DNA of 64,000 nt from NCBI GenBank assembly GCA_003024785.1, contig PUQB01000246.1, forward strand, positions 248,001-312,000, written 5' to 3'. The position numbers and the translations under genes are program-made. This stretch comes from Selaginella tamariscina (lineage: Eukaryota; Streptophyta; Lycopodiopsida; Selaginellales; Selaginellaceae). Of this stretch, positions 59,176-64,000 are shown one piece after another. Positions within the stretch are counted from its first letter, which is position 1. Every line of letters begins with the position of its first letter. The notes under the pieces are model-generated. The model searched no databases and was not told where the DNA came from. It saw nothing but the letters and a program-made list of their open reading frames with translations.

Positions 59176-59389
59176 TCCCAACAGCTTAATAAATATTACA
59201 CATGAAATTCAATGTGTTACATACACACAGATTGAGTACATATATTATACATGCGTTGAACATGATGTTTTCAATAAAGAAGCAACATATTTCTTCAGTT
59301 TGGTTTAGGGTTGTGCATGTGTGTGCATATGTGTTTTTGTAAGTTCTTGTAATGCGTGTGTAAATTTATGATTGTGTTTATATATGTGT

Positions 59390-60200
59390 GCAAAACAAAC
59401 ATCGAATAATTAAGAAAAATATATTATAAACACACTATGAACATATTTTAAATTATACATAATAATATATGATTTTTATCTAATATATAGCCATATATAG
59501 TTTTAATAATATATATTAATTTAATATTGATAAAAAGGTTTAACATTGAAAATATTCTTGAAATAATAAGAAATTAATTGAGAAAATCCCATTAATATAT
59601 ACAAATGTAAATTAAGTACTCAAATAATTAACTAAATTAATTATCATAATCATGTTTAATATTGGAATATTCTTGGAATAATAAGAAAATAATAAAGAAT
59701 ATCCCATTAATATAAAGAAGATTAATTACTCAAGTAATTAAGGAAATGATAAATATACACACTACGAACATATTTTAAATTATACATAATAATACATCAT
59801 TTTATCTAATATATAGTCATATATAGTTTTAATAATATATATTAATTTCATATTGATAATAAGGTTTAACACAGGAATATTCTTGAAATAATAAGAAATT
59901 ATTAAGAAAATCCCATTAATATATACAAATGTAGAATAATTATTGCAATAATTAAGAACAAGACTAATTTAATTATGATAATCAGGTTTAATATTAGAAA
60001 TATTTCTTCAAAATATCGAGTAATTAAAATAAAAAGAATATCCCATTGATACTAGGAAATGAAAACTAAATACTCGAGTAATTAAGAAAATAATAATAAT
60101 AAACAGACTATGAATATATTTTAAATGATACATAATAATATATCAATTTATTTATTGTATAAGTATATATTTATATATATATATATATAAATATACTTGA
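59390..60200. repeat. AT-rich ~330-bp tandem repeats
   Basis: The block CATATTTTAAATTATACATA through AAGGTTTAACA and ATATTCTTGAAATAATAAGA occurs at about 59441, 59771 and, partly, 60113, with intermediate partial copies of AAAATCCCATTAATAT. No coding content. Confidence 0.75.
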
Positions 60201-60765
60201 ATACTAAGAATGTAGAATATAGTCTAAAATTTCGTAATATTAAACAACTTGAATCACTTGAATAACATTAAATGCAATTTTAAAATACTCATTGGAACTG
60301 GAGAGTATATATGTCAGAGTGTCGGATATTTGTGTCAACTCATCTTTTATTTTCTGTTCTTTTTAAAAAATTTGAATTTCTGACATATGTATTGTCGGTC
60401 TGACATGTAAATTTGAAAATGCATTTAATTTCCCACTCAAATTCAGATCTGGTTCTTTCTCCGGCAAAGGTTTCTTCATTTCTGTATTTTTCACTCTTTA
60501 GATCTTCTTTTTCCTTCATAGTGATCATCTCAGGAGCGAGATTAAATTGGGTGCTATTCTTTTTAGGAAAGCACGGCGCCTTCAGTGCTGTTTACAAGTA
60601 AGTATTATAAACAAATTTAAAATACTTATAAAGATTCACTCTCTTACATTCTCTCTTAAAATTATAATTTAGGGGTTTAGGAATGCATTAGGATTATAAT
60701 ATATTCCGTTAGGGATTTATCCCGTTTAAATATCCTTTTAACTTAATATTCTAGGTTAACCGGGG
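60201..60765 (+). other. AT-rich DNA with a possible isolated kinase-like mini-exon
   Basis: Mostly featureless. At 60565-60600 the plus strand reads LGKHGAFSAVYK, preceded by TTTTTAG and followed by AAGTAAGT, which could be an exon with a protein-kinase glycine-loop. No further kinase domain is found before array 2, so I make no gene call. Confidence 0.2.
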
Positions 60766-61277
60766 CAGCGGGATTAATCCGGTTATTTCTTTTTCGCCTC
60801 TTCGAAGAGATGGCGGGATTAATCCCGCCACCATCTCTCGGGCAATGCTTCTCCGCCACTGAAAAAGAGTGGCGGGATTAATCCCGCCAATAACCTTCTC
60901 AACTGATGAAGAGTTACTAGAATTTATTAGAAAGAGTTGTCGGCGGGATTAATCCCGCCAATCATTTTAGGAGGCAGGGAAGGGGTGGCGGGATTAATCT
61001 CGCCACCACTTCCCTGTTTTAAGGATTTGGGGACAGGATTTATCCCGAGATCTCTTTGAAATCATAGTTTTGGAGAGAGTTATGTGCGGGTTTAATCCGC
61101 CACCCATTCCCCGTCGTAAGAATTGTGGGCGGGATTAATCCCGCCTTGGACTCCCTCCGACAAGGAAGAGCCGGCGGGATTAATCCCGCCGCCTCTTCCT
61201 CCTCGGGGGGAGTCCCGGCGGGATTAATCCCGCCGACTCATCCTCGCCGGAGGGAGTCCGGCGGGATTAATCCCGCC
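60766..61277. repeat. Array 2 of the palindrome, with long complementary flanks
   Basis: Eleven copies: cores at about 60767, 60812, 60871, 60942, 60987, 61031 (degenerate), 61084 (degenerate), 61128, 61173, 61217, 61260. Several have flanks that extend the dyad: AGGGAAGGGGT...ACCACTTCCCT around 60987, GAGAT...ATCTC around 60812, and at 61173 about 25-base arms (GGACTCCCTCCGACAAGG left, CCTCCTCGGGGGGAGTCC right). Such DNA could form hairpins of 40-70 nt. Confidence 0.95.
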
Positions 61278-61439
61278 CATCAGTTGTATTAATCAAACAT
61301 GAAATATTATCTCTAAACATAATTATGTATTATTGCATATGCATATTATTAAGTAACCGTAATTCAGATTTCTTAGAAATATTGCATAAACAGATATCAT
61401 AAATAATACAATTATTTATGTGCATGACAATATGTTTAA
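61278..61439 (+). other. Short AT-rich spacer
   Basis: Nothing recognised between array 2 and the start of the coding-like region. Confidence 0.4.
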
Positions 61440-62033
61440 TACTGGAGATAAAGTATGTCTTCTTCGGAACAACGAGATAGTTGGCACTGGAACTGTGGAA
61501 GTTTGAGATAATAATGCATCATGTCACAATATTGCCCAAGGATCTTGTGTGTACGTATGGGTGAACACCATTTACAAGCATGTTGAGGTTCTGGGAATAG
61601 AATTTGAGGAGGGTTCTCCTGTATTGTGGAATTTGGATGAAGTCAAGGCTGACACAGAATATGCAAGTCACAAACAAATAGTAGCACGAGTTTACCAGAT
61701 GATGGCTTGCCTGCTGTGATGGATGAGGTGATTCTCTTTCTTCGTGAGATTGAAGTCGGAAGAGGCATCATCACAGCTATAAATCCAATGGAAGCAGTGT
61801 CAGAAGAGAAACTAGGGTCCGACTTCGTGGGTGTAGTTGTGATTGAGGTTTCACCTAATGGCACATTGTATCCTGGATCCCTCGTGAGGTGGCGAACATC
61901 TGAATTAAGACGGCAAAATGGTTCAACATATTCTGGGTTGGATTTCAATAATAACAACCCGGAAGAACAACTCATATTTAAAGGTTCCTTGCATTGGTCT
62001 TATTATAAGAAAAAGGCGATTCATGGGTTGTAG
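61440..62033 (+). pseudogene. Uncharacterised N-terminal region of the right-edge gene, two related segments
   Basis: Segment 1 (61443-61680) reads TGDKVCLLRNNEIVGTGTVE, stop, then VYVWVNTIYKHVEVLG and GSPVLWNLDEVKAD. Segment 2 is an open frame at 61707-62033: MDEVILFLREIEVGRGIITA, INPMEAVSEEKLGSDFVGVV, VSPNGTLYPGS. Both have the same pattern (V-x-L-L..E/N-I-x-x-G-x-I/V, then a second strand-rich half), suggesting a duplicated beta-rich domain. I do not recognise the family with confidence. One stop and one frame change separate the segments. It runs into the DUF7869-like part. Confidence 0.4.
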
Positions 62034-64000
62034 ATCTTCCCCTGCAAGTTTCAGCAAGAGGGTAAAGATGGATCCTACATCTTCCGAAAGTGTTACGAGC
62101 ATTTTCACGATTGACTGTTGCAAGAAGAAGTGTTGTCAGATGGCAGACCGGAATGAAATTACCCAATGTAGACATGTCTTTCGTATGCTCACCCAAAAAA
62201 AAGGCATGAGTTTGTATATGCTGCACTAACTGGGTGTATTGATGGAATGGCCTCGGACACAGGTTATCAGAGTACATCCATGGTATTTAATAAGGTGGCC
62301 ATCTGCTTCAAAGCTTGGTACAGTATATACGGGATCCCAAAGACCACGTTCTACCATCGGAGGGATGAGTGGCTAGGTGGAGCGCGAACCTCAGTTCATG
62401 GGAACACTCGCTTGGTCAAAACCCGCTCTCACATCATGGTAGCCATAGAGATACTCAAGGCTTTTGTGGAAGCAAATGCAGACAGGATGCCTCACAATGC
62501 CGAACCACAAATGCAGGGTCAGGGAAAATCTCAAGGTTTTGCCTTCAATCTACACTCAATTGAAGCTGTGTGAACATGTGAACAAGTGCTTTAGTTTGAT
62601 GGGGCTCCAAGCAATCTGCACTGGTACCTTCAACAACATATGGAATACTCATTTTAAGGATATGAAGATTGCAAAAACACTCTAGCTTTTCCAAGTGTGA
62701 CACTTGTACATCATTGAAGGCTGCAAAGGCTTCTGCAAAAACCTTGGTGGAGATCACTGCCATTCAAAGAAGATGGAGGCCCACATGATTGCACAACAAA
62801 CTTGCCGGTCTCAGTACTATGCACACCGCATGCTTTCTGTGTCACGCCCATCAGAGTACATGTGCTTGATCCATGATAAGATGGATCATTCAAAGACCAG
62901 CATTCCAAAACTCTTTACAACACCAAAGTGCCTTGGAAATGTCATGAAACTTCCGATTTCATTGACAGGTGTGCTAACACATGGACACGGTTGTGAGTCA
63001 TATGGACACTTTTCACTTCCACATTGGTCTAGCGACTCCAATTTCACTATTGGGTCGTTAGCCATGTGTTTCAGAAACCTTGAAGCCCACTCACATACAA
63101 GTCCTATCAGTGATCTCAAAGTGAAGAACACACCTTCAACCTTTACATAATGCTCTCATGAACACGTCTGCACTTGAGGCTACTTGGGAATATGAGAGGC
63201 ATTGTCAGCAACCTGCACAAAAAACAGATGGCCCTGTTGAGAGTTCAGGTTCAGTGGAGGGATCTAGCTCAAATAGTGTACATGTGTCCTCAACATCAAA
63301 TAAGCTTCCTCGTCATTTGCTTTTACAAATGGATAATTGGCAGGCGAGAACAAAAATAGGTAAATCATTTTACTTAAGGGTTTCTCAAGCTCATACTTAC
63401 TTTTATTTTCTAGATATGTGCTAGCATACTTGTCAATGCTTGTTGCCAAAGGTGTGTTTGAAACAATCATGCTCAGTTTCCTTATGGTTGGTCACACTCA
63501 TGAAGATATTGATGCGTTCTTCAACAAGGTCTCCAACTCTACAAAAAGGACAAGTGCACTTACTTTATCGCATATGATGAATCTTTTTGAAAATTGCATC
63601 TCCAAAAAAAGTTGTTCTTTGCTTGTGACTGAGGTGCCAGACTTCAAAAAATTTCTCAAGGAGTATATAAAGAAGGGAGTGATTCTTTAGTTGGTCACCT
63701 TGTGCCGCTACAATTCATTTTCTCCATACGAGATGGTATACCTATTATGCAGTACAAGTTACGGCCATCAGAGCATGAGTGGTTACCGAAAGAGGGCTTA
63801 ATGCTCTTCAAAAGTGGAGAGGATGGAAAGCCACTTCTCCCAGAAGGACAACCAGACCCTATTCCATTGAGTGCCCAGCTCAAGGAACAAGAGGTTATTA
63901 TTGATGGCATCAAAAATATGTGGCATGGGTTCAAAAATCGATGCCAAAGAATTCTGATAAGGCAACTGGTTACTCAGAACTATATAAGCATGTGGTCGAC
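62034..64000 (+). pseudogene. DUF7869-like protein gene, broken, continues past the window
   Basis: Pieces in family order: SIFTIDCCKKKCCQMADRNE (Cys-rich start, 62097), YGIPKTTFYHRRDEWLGGAR and SVHGNTRLVKTRS (62318-62425), CFSLMGLQAICTGTFNNIWN (62588), HDKMDHSKTSIPKL (about 62874), LTGVLTHGHGCESYGHFSLP (62965), LLLQMDNW (63323), intron 63360-63413 (GT-AG, 54 bp), then RYVLAYLSMLVAKGVFETIM and LSFLMVGHTHEDIDAFFNKV (63414-63530), and, after a frame change, RDGIPIMQYKLRPSEHEWLP (63735). These match a family of unknown function often annotated DUF7869, abundant in some algae, mosses and invertebrates. At least four frameshifts or stops. The 3' end is off-window. Confidence 0.65.

Overview
The window is nuclear DNA from a land plant. 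The grounds are short GT-AG introns, a plant-type subtilisin-like protease gene, Ty3/gypsy retrotransposons including a chromodomain-bearing one, TTTAGGG-type interstitial telomere repeats, and long AT-rich intergenic DNA. The DUF7869-like gene and the ParB/methyltransferase-like gene would fit a bryophyte, lycophyte or fern better than a seed plant, but that is inference and I do not name a species. No protein-coding gene here looks intact; almost everything is decayed transposon or pseudogene.

Layout. 1-20002: retroelement nest. Two copies (A, 1-6648; B, 14784-20002) of one non-chromodomain Ty3/gypsy-like family ('F1') are separated by a chromovirus ('F2', 6776-14783) whose 3' end sits in the gag of copy B. 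F2 carries an internal tandem duplication of about 2.2 kb. 20003-28400: AT-rich DNA with an F2 solo LTR (target duplication GATCT), a small TIR element (MITE) and three large LTR-like repeats ('R'), one nested in another. 28915-31449: ten-exon subtilase gene with two frameshifts and no PA domain. 33143-35787: fragments of a third gypsy family ('F3'). 35788-37034: decayed FCP1-like phosphatase fragment. 37035-47066: F1 copy C, the only F1 copy keeping pol (with a mutated RT active site), with a reverse solo LTR of its own family nested in it (target duplication GTGAC).

47067-55378: nested copies of a two-gene cassette on the minus strand: an FCP1-type HAD phosphatase-like gene and, upstream of it, a gene combining a ParB-like region with a beta-class (N4/N6-type) DNA methyltransferase-like region. 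Two copies begin with a terminal sequence shared with the MITE at 21489-21725, so the cassette may be cargo of a TIR transposon. 55682-57077 and 60766-61277: two arrays of an 18-bp palindrome, GGCGGGATTAATCCCGCC, spaced about 43-50 bp apart and often extended by complementary flanks. Single copies occur elsewhere, including inside a small intron of the methyltransferase-like gene. Between the arrays lie microsatellites, telomere-like blocks and AT-rich tandem repeats. 61440-64000: a broken gene resembling the DUF7869 family, running off the right edge.

The most unusual signals are the palindrome family, which resembles GC clusters or hairpin elements of organelle genomes but here is interspersed in plant nuclear DNA, and the FCP1 plus ParB/methyltransferase cassette with transposon-like ends.
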